A stretch of 64,000 bases of DNA. Origin: Casuarina equisetifolia. Its lineage: Eukaryota; Streptophyta; Magnoliopsida; Fagales; Casuarinaceae. This document shows positions 11,621 through 24,073 of this stretch, one piece after another. Both the position numbers and the translations under genes were made by a program. The DNA lies in NCBI GenBank assembly GCA_028551475.1, contig JAKISB010000011.1:124001-188000 (forward strand), given 5' to 3'. The stretch's first letter is position 1. Each line of letters opens with the position of its first letter. The notes under the pieces are model-generated. The model did no database searches and had not been told where the DNA came from. It saw only the letters and a list, made by a program, of their open reading frames with translations.

Positions 11621-14600
11621 ATGGCGGGGCAAAATCAAGGGCCGAATATGGATCAGTTCGAAGCCTACTTTAGGAGAGCAGATTTGGACGGCGATGGCAG
11701 GATCAGTGGAGCCGAAGCTGTTGCTTTTTTCCAAGGATCCAACCTCCCCAAGCAAGTCCTTGCGCAGGTTCCTCACAGTCTTTATACCTCCAAAATCGAT
11801 CTTGCAACACGTTTTTACGAATAAAATTTGCTATTCGTACATTAAATTTGAATCAATGGAAGATGTATTCATGAACGTGGTACGTCAAGGTCGATGTTTT
11901 ATTTCTGAGATTTCTGAGTTTGGTTAAAACCGTGCTTCTGATTTTGTGTTGAATAAATTTTGGCAATTTCTTCTCCTTAAGTCGACTCGAAAATGTGGAT
12001 CAATATTAAGAGATGATATTGCTCGTCTCTGGTGTAAACTATTGTTTTGTTGAGCTACGAAAATAAGATAATTAAGAATTCGGCACTTCTTGATCTGAGA
12101 TATGCCGTACACAGATTGCTTAGTGTTTGGGATGTTCTTGCCCTGGAACATTTTTCATGACCCGTTGCCTTATCAACCTATGATGGTCTGCTTCACTTAC
12201 GCGGGTAAACATGTTCTTGGAGTATAACAATTCCATAATCGTTCAAAAATTAAATTGGTAACTTTAGATTTACAGCTTTTATTGATGAGTATTTTCGGTG
12301 ACTCAACAGACGTAAGGCTTTTAAGCATGATTCCAAAATGATTTGGTCTCATTTTTTGGGGTAATTATTGCAGCGTTTGAGCATTTGAACTGATTATGAG
12401 GTGAGCAGAGTCTCAGATCCCAGACTTCGAGTTTGTGATCTGCATTAGACAGTCTTTGCATTTATGTTCTGAATTTTTTCACAATGTGGAAGTTATAAGT
12501 TGGCATATTTTATCCTATAGTCCCTGCATGTTGGTGTTTGAACATGACGGAAATGCCTGTTAATAAGGTTGTGTATGACTTGCAGATATGGATGCACGCT
12601 GATCAGAATAAAACTGGTTTCCTTGGTCGTCCAGAATTTTATAAGGCTCTCAAACTTGTTACTGTGGCACAGAGTAAGCGAGAGTTAACCCCAGATATCG
12701 TCAACGCAGCACTATATGGTAAAGCTGCAGCTAAAATTCCTGCGCCACAAATTAATCTTACGGCCACACCTGCACCTCAATTGAATTCAATGGCTGCTGC
12801 ACCTGCTCCACAGATGGGTCCTGTTGGACCAGCATTATCTCAAAATCTTGGCTTTGGAGCACAAGTTCCAAACCCAAGTATGAACCAACATTATTTTCCG
12901 TCTCAGCAAAGTCAGGTTGTGAGGCCACCTCAATCTGTGCCTGCTGTTACTACTCCCCGTCCATCACATGTTACTAATAGTCCAGAACTCTCTAGGGGAG
13001 GTAATATGTTAGGTTCTAATTTCCCAAACTCAAACATCTCCAATGATTGGCTCAGTGGAAGGACTGGCACGGCTTCTAATGGACCCAGAGCAGTTAGTCC
13101 ATCAGTGGCCTTGTCTACTTCACAGCCACAAGCCCCAGTATCCATGGCTTCCCAGCTAACAGATAAGGCCTCTAAAGCACTAGTTGTTTCAGGAAATGGG
13201 TTTGGTTCTGGACCTGGTCATCCTGTTAGAAGCACTCCCACCTCTTCAGTCATCACAAATGTTGCTGGTGTGCCTCAACCTTTGGCCAAGCAGAGTTCAC
13301 TTGATTCATTGCAAAGTGCATTTTCAATGCAACCTGCTGCTCCCCAGCTTCAGACACAGTTATCGTCAAACCCAACTCAAAAGGTTTCAGCTCCAGGTGC
13401 TTCCTTGCAAACATCTGGGACTTCAGTTGGAAATTCTACTTCTGACAATATGCAGCGTCCTTGGCCAAAGATGAAACCATCTGACGTTCAGAAGTATACG
13501 AAAGTGTTTATGGAAGTAGACACTGATAGAGATGGGAAAATCACTGGTGAGCAGGCACGAAATCTATTTTTGAGTTGGAGATTACCAAGAGGTAAGGTTT
13601 CATTTCATGGAAATTTAGCTGTAGTTTTTGTTTATTTTTTGTCTATTTCTAAGTTAGGTGATTCCAAAACTGCACTAACTTTTATGTTCTTAGATATTTT
13701 CATTATACGTGATGAAGTTATCTATATTCAAGTGTCTGCATTTGCTTTGTTAGTTTCATCCGATCAGGTAGGTGTGACTGTGATTGCTATTTAAGCATGA
13801 CTGAGGCAATCTAGATGAAGTACGGAAATCTAAATAAAAAAGGTGGATGGAACATGCCTACAGCCACATATATGCAGGTCTTATTAGAACTTCTTCCAGT
13901 CTCCTATCGGACGCTCTAAGTTCTCTCAAATCCTACAATGCCTTTCTAAACAAAGACAATAGTTGCACCATGTTCTTTTTATATCTCTCCCCCTCCTAAA
14001 CATCTAATTTTAAAAAACAGTGAATTAAAGAGTATTCTTCTTAGAAATGTAGCATCTTGCATATTGTGTCATTATAATGTACTATCTACAACTTTATTAT
14101 AGGAATAGCTCTTTACTACACTTCGATTATTTTCTTCATCTAATGGAAGTGTTTCCAAAGAAATTTCTATTTATTATTCTTTTTCTTGGAGAAGTTCTTT
14201 TGCTTTACGAGTACATACACTCAAAGTCTTTGTTGGCCATTTTCAGAGGTTCTCAAGCAGGTGTGGGAGCTATCTGACCAGGATAATGATAGTATGCTTT
14301 CATTGAGAGAATTTTGCTTCGCCCTCTATTTGATGGAAAGACACAGGGAAGGTCACCCTCTTCCAGCTGCACTGCCACCAAATGTCATGTTTGATGAGAC
14401 ACTGCTGTCTATGACAGGTCAACCCAAAGTCCCATATGGAAATGCAGCTTGGGGACCCAGGCCTGGTATTGCTTAAGCTGCTTTTAACATCTTTTATTTC
14501 CTTCTCCATTTCCAACTGTTTCTTTTGTGATTAATCATTTCTTCTCTTTATGACCAGTTTTTGGACAGCAGGTAGGGATGCCAGGTGCCCGGCCAGTTGC

Positions 14601-17600
14601 ACATGTATCCGGTTTGAGGCCACCAATGCCGGTAACTGCTCTCCAGACAGATGGTGCAATGCAATCCAATCAGCAACAGTCAGGAGCACCTGCATTGGAG
14701 GATTCCCTTGTAAACCAACTTGATATGGGAGGACAGAATTTAGCAAACTCAAAACCTCAAGAGGCAACAATTACTGAGAAAAAGGCATGTCTCTTATCTT
14801 TTGCTTCCCTTACCTAAATTATTAATTGCAAATAAGTATTTGTTAAAAAATATTCACGCCTTATAGGGATAGTTTACATGATACAAACTTAAAAACTAAA
14901 CAGTAATTGTTGCCTCGATGAAGTAAAAGATATGGCAATAGTACCTTCTATGTGATGGAAAAATGATGTCCAAACATGTGTATTTAGTTAATAACTTTTT
15001 TTGATATAGCCACTCGTGTTTTCAATTTAGCTTGAAGAAAGGACCACTTAATTTTCTTCCAGTTCCTCATTTCGAGAACAGACTTTGTTCAGAAAACTGT
15101 TTTTTCTTTACATGTCTTTAGGAAACTTGTTTCCCCATTCTTCTGACTTACAAAGAATTCATGCTGCGTGCCGTCTATTAGTCAACTTTCTTCTGTGTCG
15201 TGATATGTATGGATATGCTTTCTTTAGAGATGTGCATGTCTTTCTTTTCTTTATTTATTTTTAGTTGGTTATATATTTTTTGGGAGTCTAATTTTTTTCG
15301 CTGGAGGAGGATGAAAAATGCCATGGTTGTGTTCATTTTGTAACTATTTTCTCTACATTTATCTTCTGTTGCTTTCCTGCAAGATGATTGTGTGAAGATA
15401 ATTATTTAGAGGGTCTGTGGTTTCTTTAAATTTTAGAAATGACCAGTTATTCATCTTTATTTTGTGTCTCTAATAACTGTTAGTTACTAAGTTTACTTTT
15501 GAGTTTTCTAGTACTTCCCAAGGGATATGGAAATTATTTTTTTTTCTTTTTTGTGGTAGGCTGAGGAAACACTAAATGTGCTTTTGGATTCTAAAGAGAA
15601 GCTTGAGTTCTACCGCACCAAAATGCAGGAACTTGTGAGTAGTTCTGTCATTCCGTGCTTGTAATTTTTTCATTCATACCAAGCCCTTGTTAATCTTTTG
15701 TGCAGTAGTGGTTTAATATTGGTTTAGGCCAAGGCTACTGGAATTGGAAAGGGGTGCTGCTTTGCTTTATATGTGGCACAAGCTGATGCTACAAGTTCAG
15801 TTTAGGGAAAATAAATAAGTTTATCAAAAGATACTTAACCAATTTAAAAATGCAGGGATTCTGTGCCGAGTAGATTCTTTATGAAAAATTCAACGACAAT
15901 AATGAGGAAAAAAATAAATACTTTTCCAAAAAAAATACGGGCCTTGAAAAAAAAAATTGATTTAAAAAAAAAAAAGGAACAATAATGCACTGAAATTTCT
16001 GCAGACCTTGAACTCTTCAAAATCCTCAAAGCTTGCATGTTAAATTTACACAACTACCTGCTTCTAACTGCGGTAAAACCTCTGAGTGGTATTTTATTTG
16101 CTGTTCCGACTAGTCTGGTACTATAACTTGTTTGCTACTGTTTGAATTCAATCAGGAAATGGCTAGTCTTTAATGTAAAAGTTATTCAGAGTATTATAAC
16201 ATTAATGTAATTTGGCCGTGTACCATAACCATGGTTAGGTATACCCCTTAAGCATTTCAACCTTTAAGCCTGTGGTGTTTTCTTTTTCTTTCTCTTTGTT
16301 TCCGTTGTTCATTTTCATTCTTTGTTATCAGGTTATATATAAAAGCAGATGTGATAATAAACTAAACGAGATCACTGAAAGGGCATCTGCTGATAAGCGT
16401 GAGGTATTCTGTTAGATGTAAAGAATTGTGCTACATGTATGTACAAGTGAGATTTATTTTATTCACTTTGACCATTTGTATTTCAGGCTGAGTCTCTGGG
16501 TAAAAAATATGAAGAGAAGTACAAGCAAGTGGCAGAAGTAGCATCAAGGTTAACCATTGAAGAGGCTAGATTTCGTGATATTCAGGTAAGTTGGTGAGCT
16601 TATAGATATAATCAAGGAATTTCATTCTCGATTGGCTTCTTCTTACATTTGAGATTTCTTTGATCCAATTGGAGCCTGTGCATTGTAATATGAACATGCA
16701 TGAAACTACAGAAACCTGTCTCTGCGTTATTGGTCAATTCGAGCCATAGTTTGCTGTAACATTCAGTAGTTGATGTAACTGTTTTTCCCCTCCATTTGGC
16801 GTTCTTTTGGGGACCTCACTTGATACAATTGCTTCTTCAACAAGATTTTAGCATTAAGTGTCTGTCTATTTGCTCTCATCTTTCTCAAGGTAGTTAAAAT
16901 ATTAAATTCTTGTCAAAAGTGGAAGTCGCCTTGTTATCCGTTACTAATGTGTAAATTGATCTTCTTCTTTTTTGTCTTTCACCGTGAGATCTATTGATGC
17001 AGTAACAATATTTTAATTAGGAAGATTAGCTGTGTAGCTGATTCTATTAGTCCATTGTTGTCTTCTTCTTCTAGCATTCTGTCATTTTTTATCCCTTTTT
17101 TACCGTGAAAGCACAAGGTCTTACATATAAAAAATAATCCACTTCAGAGACCCTTAAAGTATTTTCAAACCTTGGTGTTCTTTAATTTTATTTTATTTGC
17201 GATTTTAAATTTTACTTGTTTTGGTTTAGGAGAGAAAGACAGAGCTGCATCAAGCAATTGTTAACATAGAACATGGCGGCAGTGCTGATGGTATCCTTCA
17301 GGTACATGTTAATTGGCTAGTGTGAGCCAAGGGAGATTCAATGAATCTTATCCAACACCTTTGCATTTTGCCACTTTTGCAGGTCCGAGCTGATCGTATT
17401 CAATCAGATCTGGAGGAGCTACTGAAGGCTTTAACTGAACGTTGCAGGAAACATGGAATAGATGTTCAGTCAACTGCACTGATTGAACTACCAATAGGTA
17501 TCTTTAGTCTTCGTGTTAATTCTCTTTCTTAAGTCATTCTTGGATCCTTCTATTGTGTCCTTCTCAATCCCTTGCGGTTTAATATAAATACTTGCCTGCT

Positions 17601-20405
17601 GTGTTAAGATATGCAATTGCTTTTCTAGTGTAACTCTAGCGATCCAATTCTTGAAGTGGGTGAGCGCTGATACTTACTTCTAAGTTGTTCATTTACTCCT
17701 AAGAAAAGCATTGAATGGATTACAGGGTACCAAAACTTGGAAGTATTTGAAACTGATTGTGTTACTTGTTACTTTTGGAGGAGCAGAAGGGGGGGGGTGT
17801 TGTGGTGAGAGTTTGGAGTTTCGCTTTTCCTCCTCTATTACTTCTCTGAATGTGTCTCTTTTATTAGTTGCTTGAGGAAGGCCATTATCTCATTTTAGAA
17901 GTTACCTGATATAGAGTCCAAAGTGCTACATGTTGATTGGACAGGTCCAATCATCTAGGAGGACAATGATGTAGGCTTTCCTGCATTAATTATGAGAATT
18001 CTATTTCTATCAGCATCTGGATCATAAATGCACACTTGCTTAACGGTTTGGGGAAATCTCTGTTTTTCCCCTGCTGGTTCTATTGGTTAACTCCCTTGTG
18101 TCATCTTAGAGATCTAGGATTAAATTCCATCTTTACCATGGATTGTTGGTTGACGGTCTGACATGACCACCTTCTACTGGACAAAATGCACTATGGGCCT
18201 TTAATAGAAAATAATAAGTGTGTGAATACTCGTGTGTTGGCAGTGTTACCTAATACCATAGGAAGCAGATGTCCTTTGCTGCTGTCTAATTACTTGCCAG
18301 ACCACTTTCTTGTTTTCAGTTTACAGGTTGGGTTGTGGTTGGGGTAGCCACAGGTTATGTTGCCTTGCACTTTGTGCTGATGTTGCATAGACTGTAAAAC
18401 ATTTATGGTCATTTCCCGTTGTTGATTTTAAAGGTTGGGAACCGGGAATTCAAGAGGGAGCAACTCTTTGGGATGAAGAGTGGGATAAGTTTGAAGATGA
18501 AGGTATGCCCTAAGATTTTCTTGCCTATTTTATTTAAGAAAAGGGGTTAATGCTCCCTTTTATTATACTGACTCCAGTTAATGCTGTCAGTGCTGCATAT
18601 CCAGCTTAAGAAACAGAGTGGTTTACTTTAGAAATACTTTTATTTACTTATGTGGTTTACTTTCTATTCCTTCAGGGTTTGTTAATGACCTTACTCTTGA
18701 TGCAAAAAACATGACTATCTCTTCCAAACCAAAATCTGTATCTGTTCACAAAGAACAAGTTCACGGTGATGATAGTTCAACCACTTCATATGATTATGGA
18801 AAGGTGAGGAATTCTTTGGGTACCAATGAACCTGCCATCGAGAATGAATCTGCATATTCCCACAGCGAAGATGAATTGGCCAGAAGCTCTCATGACAGTC
18901 CTGCTGAAATGAATGCTTTAGGGAGTCCATCTCACGAATTTTCAGATGCTCACTATGGAAAAGGTTTTGAAGCAGATGCAGAAACACATAGGTATCGGTG
19001 ATGATCTTTCTTTGACCTACTTTGCAGCTTCAGAACTTGTCTTTCTCTAAAATGGCTGTGTTCGCATGTGATGGTGCTAAAATCATTTATTTGTGGTGAC
19101 AGAAGTTTTGATGAATCAACCTGGGGTGCCTTTGACAATAATGATGATGTCGACTCAGTGTGGGGATTTAACACTATGCATCCCAAGGTGAGCCAAGCCC
19201 TCTTGAGCACATAGGTATCTGTGTGTTAAGACATCGTCCTACTAGCTGTGTGATAAAAGCAAAAGTCAAAAAAATCTGCAAATTTTTCATTGAACTTGGA
19301 TAAACAAAAAATTACCTCATAAGGTGTGTAAATGTCCAATGAAAAATAGTTTTGACCTGACCATATGAAAAACTTGGACAGCTGCAAAACAAAGACTTAG
19401 CCATAAGTTGAAATCCTAAATCCTAACATTCAAGCCTTAGATTGATCTCATGCCTATATTTTGTCCACCTTATTCTGGTCCACATAATGAATGCTACCCT
19501 CTAAAATGACCTTTGGAAATCTCAAATATTACACTTGAGAGTGCACGCGTATGTACATTCTAGCCATCCGGGAATACATCAGGTTTTTTATCTTTGAGAT
19601 GGAGCAAAAAACCTACCTTGCTACATATTGCATCGAGGCATTTGATCCTAGTCGCTAGAATTTGAATTTGTTTCAGTTGGTAATTTATCATAAGTTTCCA
19701 ACGAGAAAGTAATTGAGCTCAATAGAAACTGACCACTCAATAGATGGTTTTCCCTTTTTTTTTTTTTTTGTTGGTCGTACCTGTAGAATAATTTCAAGGT
19801 TCTTGATCTTGAAATTTTTCCTTAAATATGGTATCTTGTTTAATTTTCCCATTCATGATATGATTCTGCAGGACGCAGATATCGAGGGGCACAAAGATAT
19901 GTTTGGATCTAGTGACTTTGGTTTAAACCCAGTACGGACAGGACCCTCACACGCAGAAAGCACCTTTCAAACGAAAAGCCCATTTACTTTTGAAGATTCC
20001 GTTCCTGGGACTCCAATGTCCAAGTTTGGGAACTCCCCTAGGTTCAGTGAGGCAGGGGATCATTTCTTTGACCAGTCCTCAAGGTTTGATTCCTTCAGCA
20101 TGCATGATGGCGGATTTTCCCCACGGGGTTTTTCAAGGTTTGATTCCATAAACAGCAGCAAAGACTTCGGTTACGGCCGTGAGAGACTTACAAGGTTTGA
20201 TTCCATAAACAGCAGCAAAGATTTTGGCTACGGTCAGGAGAGATTCACAAGATTTGATTCAATGAACAGCACGAAAGACTTCGGCCAGAGTGGTCCACTT
20301 TCTTTTGACGACACTGATCCATTCGGCTCCTCTGGTCCATTTAAGGTCTCAGAGGAGAGTCATACACCGTCGAAGAAAAGTTCCGATAGTTGGAGTGCTT
20401 TCTAG
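11621..20405 (+). CDS. EH1: EH-domain endocytic protein, AtEH1/Pan1 type
   Basis: Plant EH/Pan1 proteins are subunits of the TPLATE complex that drives clathrin-mediated endocytosis at the plasma membrane (family knowledge). Exons: 11621-11767, 12586-13591, 14247-14465, 14558-14784, 15560-15634, 16332-16403, 16487-16585, 17230-17301, 17383-17497, 18434-18502, 18676-18991, 19103-19187, 19872-20405. They give 1,011 residues, close to the Arabidopsis EH1 length I remember (about 1,019). Domains: EH1 at about 10-95 with EF-hand loop DLDGDGRISGAE; a Pro/Gln/Ser-rich linker; EH2 at about 343-440 with loop DTDRDGKITGEQ; a charged coiled coil at about 534-677; acidic stretches with WG and DPF motifs; and 19-residue repeats at about 904-978. 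Intron 4 begins with GC, not GT, and only that boundary keeps the frame. I expect it to be broadly expressed. Confidence 0.95.
20079..20303 (+). repeat. In-frame 57-bp coding repeats in EH1 last exon
   Basis: Units start at 20133, 20190 and 20247, each 57 bp (19 residues) apart, and encode variants of RFDSINSSKDFG. A more diverged 54-bp unit starts at 20079. The period is a multiple of three, so the frame is kept. The low divergence between the two middle units suggests recent expansion or conversion. Confidence 0.93.
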
Positions 20406-21493
20406 CTGGCAATTTAACTTCTACGGGTTCCCTTTCTTTATATTGTTTTTGGGTGGTTTATGGTAAAAGTCATTTTTTCATAGCTTGAAACTAAATATGA
20501 ACAGTTACAATGTTGTAAGGCATGGCTTTGTTGTATTATTTCGAGGACGAATATATTTTTGTTTTGTTTGGAATGTACGAGAAAGCATTCTGACCTGCAC
20601 ACTATTTTTTCCTGCGGAATTACTTAAGTTGAGCTTGGCTGAGTTGTATTCGGCTGCTTCGTTCTAGACATTTCTATATGCATCGAGCCTCTCAAGAGTG
20701 GAGTTTGATTGAATCCAAAAGATCTTTTACTCGGAGAATTAGAAATGGTCTCCTGGTTCTGGGCCTCTGGTTTTCCTTCATTCTACAATTCTCCATCCTT
20801 GTAATTTAACCTTTTCTAGCTTTACAAGAGAACATGTACCAGCAGGAAAAGCATCCCTCTGATTGCGTTTCTACGTCCTTTCTAACGGTTTAGTGGGATT
20901 GGTCAAGGCACAAACGATAGGTCTGTATTGGCTTCAGAAGGGGGACTGGATCCCGGTGTTCTAGGCTGTAAATTTTTGGTAGAAAAGAGAACGAGCAAAG
21001 AACACAAATAGAAAACTTCAACGCGTCGACTACTCATCTTTTGTATGAGATCCGTGGTATAGAGAGCCCAATTGCCACTGGAGAAGACACAAAGTTGTCA
21101 TTCAGACAAGTGGGCATGAGAAAATATATATTGGAAGGGAGACATGAAGCACTAGACAGATAATTATTTATTTGAAAACTACAGTCCTGACACATGGAGA
21201 CTACAATGTCAAAAGACAAGCCACCAAGAAGGCCGAGAGAAGTGACAATTGTAATATCACATTTGGAGGGCGACAGCAAGGCCAGATCCTCTTTTCTTGT
21301 TAGTCATTTTTCCCTTTCCATGTTTGAACTCCAAGGCCAGAATCAAAGACTAAACGTAATCAGAATAACCATGTTGTCAGGGTTCAATTAAACCCACTCT
21401 AATACCGCTGCTCATTGTCTAGGATATTAACATTAGTCTGGTTGGGTTCGAGGGAAGGCATCTCACTTCCAATATTATATAAAGCTTTTCTTG
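20406..21493. other. Spacer between convergent EH1 and CCDC115-like genes
   Basis: The region between two stop codons holds the two 3' UTRs. Small ORFs on both strands (up to 81 codons) have no recognisable content. No repeat or RNA gene was seen. Confidence 0.6.
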
Positions 21494-23371
21494 TCATTCC
21501 TCGGCGCCTTCCAATTCTTTACGTATTTGATCAGAAGTAGAAAGCATTGTTGAACGCATGTTTGCTATTTGAACCAGTGTCTCAAGAGCTGCATGAAAAA
21601 TTTGTTTGGAATGATTCATCTCTTAGCATCTCCAAGAAAGATTGGAGTTGAGAACGAAATAGATTTTCAAGTAGCATAAATAGAGAGGTAAAGTAGATTG
21701 TTGTGCACGCACACACACACACACACATACATCCCCCTAAAGAAAGAGAACGAGAGTTACACCTGTCTCAAATGAAAGCTGGGCAGATCGAAGCTTTGGG
21801 GAAACTAAGGTCCCAAACATTGATAGTGACCTAGATCGCTCCTTTTGAACCTAGAACAGCAAGTATAAGTTACGGAGATTATTTACACTTCTTTGAATTC
21901 GAACTTCACATGTTGCATGTGGAAATTATTTCATCCCATGCACTGAACACAATGTGGTTTAAATGCAAAATTTCAAATCCCCTTATGATAGCAGCTAAGA
22001 GACACTATCGATTGCAAGACACTTACTTGATCATCAACCATAAGAGGAGCTCCATTTGTTGCTGAAGTTTTCTCCAGAGACCCTGAATGCAACTAGAAAA
22101 GGAAAAAGTTAAAACAGTATACGATACATTCAGAGCTGCTATGGCAGAAGTAGATGAGGAATGAATGCTTTGGTTTTTTGTTTTTTTAGAAAAAAAGTCA
22201 ATGCAAAAGATATTTTCTGTTTATCTAGTTTAAAGGGCAAAACGGTTCGCAGAAGCTCCTGATAGACTATATAGACTGGTCAAAATGATAAGTATACTAC
22301 ATCCTCATACAGGCAGAACAAAGCCATACCAGCAAATTGGGAACGGTGTCTTAACTGTGGACTATCAGATTTCATTGCCAATTCGTCGTCCCCAAGTTCT
22401 TCTCCGGAACGGTGATTTCCAGTCTTCGAGGATGCCCATTTGCACAATTTAAAATGCGGTTGACTCAGCGTGGCGTTAACTACAACAGATCACCGACATA
22501 AGCAACAATTAATTTGACATCCTTGCAAAGTAATGCCAATGTCTAAATCACTAATAATCCAGGGGGGTGATGCACATGCTTAACAAAAAATCATACAATT
22601 AGTGTTATATTATATGCGATGATATTGTTGACCAAACCAATGCAATCAATGTCTAAGTTTGATATATGAATAATCTTAACAGCTGAAATTTCCCACTCAT
22701 AGAAACGATTGAAGTAGGAAAAGCCCAAAAATAAAATTACCTTCATGTTCAGTTACGTTCAATAATGTGGTTGCAGAGTGGCATTTCAGGTCCAGCAAAG
22801 CACCATTGATTCGTGATGCACCCATGGAATATCGAGCACTGGCCAACTCCATCCATCCCTGTCAAAAAACATAACACGATGTTCACAACAACCTACATCC
22901 GAGATTTCAGTGCCCGTATCAATTTCTCAAGGAAACAACAAAGAACCAAAAGCACTCAGGTCGCTCAGTAAGCGGTAAAAAAAACTAATAAGGAGAACCA
23001 TGAAAAACGTATGATGATGATTATGTATCAGATATACATTTTCTACTTTTTCAAAAAAGGTGCTCGAATCAATCCCATCGCCAGCATTCCAGCATCAACC
23101 ATTAATCATCTTTGGTAAACTATAAAACAATGCATCGGACAATAATTTCCAGACTCTACTTTCAGAACCGGTAAAGCCGATTGCTGTCTCGCAGAATGAT
23201 AAAGAACAAGGAATGATAATGAACAGGAACATGCGTAACGTTAGGGTTAGGCACCTGGCGGAGTGTAGAAGACAACGAATCCATCAAGATCAGATATGCA
23301 TCCAACGAATCAAGAAATTGCACTACGTTCTCTTCCTCCAATCCCTTTCGTTGCCGCGCTTGTTCCTCCAT
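21494..23371 (-). CDS. CCDC115: CCDC115/Vma22-like V-ATPase assembly factor
   Basis: Vma22/CCDC115 is an ER-associated chaperone that helps assemble the V0 sector of the vacuolar proton pump (known from yeast and human). Six exons are read on the minus strand: 23255-23371, 22741-22858, 22330-22479, 22027-22082, 21763-21850 and 21494-21588. They give 207 residues and the phases close. The N-terminus is a charged helical segment ending before GWMELASARYSMG. This matches the family hallmark in which a Trp is followed by a conserved KARY/SARY motif. The C-terminus carries LVSPKLRSAQLSF, matching the family's conserved 'P..LR.AQ.SF' block, then a final coiled coil. The middle is low-complexity and acidic, also typical. 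Most of this gene is invisible in single-exon ORFs. It converges with EH1 and diverges from the next gene. In Arabidopsis the coiled-coil gene At1g20770 sits at the corresponding place (from memory). Confidence 0.87.
21709..21726. repeat. (AC)n microsatellite
   Basis: About nine CA units lie in the intron before the fifth-exon donor side of the CCDC115-like gene. On the minus strand this reads (TG)n. It is ordinary intronic simple sequence. Confidence 0.9.
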
Positions 23372-24073
23372 CGAATCCCCCAGATTTCAGCTCCACACCC
23401 ACTTGATCTACTTGTGCATGCTAATGAGGACTTAGACGACGAGCAGGCCCCCAAACCCTCGTCGTAGGAGAGTTTGTCGCGTCAAAACCTCGAGGCCCTC
23501 GATCTTGGCCGACGCGAGGACTAGGACGAGGACGAGGACGACTGTCTTTGCTTCCTGTATCAGGAGAAAGTAGGTAACACTATTTTATTTACAAAAATCT
23601 GCATCTGCCATGCCACTCGATCGCCACGTCCGCAACCTAAGCTTGCGTGGCGCCGCAGAGTCAGCCCTAGCATATCGCTGAAAAAAAGTAGCGATCCACC
23701 CTCTCGCCTTCTCTCCTGCGCGCGTCATCCGATTCTGTGCGCACAACGGAAGGAAAGATTTTCTGTACAAATCGTTTCCTAAGATTTGTCCGATCTCCAC
23801 GTCTGGCCCACTTTCGCGCGACTCAATTTCTTCCCACAAATTCAAAAATCGTCTCCCTTTCCATCCTCACATATCAGATAAATTAATTTCGTTTTTCAAT
23901 TTATTTTTCTCATTGTAAATTATCAAGAAATTTCATCACTTTATAATTTACGGTGAAAAGTGTTTTCCGGTGGGTTTCTCTGGCCAAAGCTAGCTTTGTA
24001 TTGGCTATTTTTTGTTCGAGCTTCCTGGACATTCTTATTTTTTGTATCTAATTACAAGTGGTTCGAGTCGGTC
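23372..24073. promoter_or_regulatory. Divergent 5' region, CCDC115-like and At5g43822-like genes
   Basis: These 702 bp separate two start codons that point away from each other. The left half is relatively GC-rich (23,400-23,850), unlike the AT-rich introns nearby, as expected for 5' leaders and a shared promoter. The minus-strand ORF at 23,585-23,845 has no recognisable domain. No clear TATA box was assigned. Confidence 0.5.

Noticed and set aside
23585-23845. 86-codon minus-strand ORF between the divergent genes
   Set aside because: GC-rich leader/promoter sequence with no start context, domain or splice link to the CCDC115-like exon 1.
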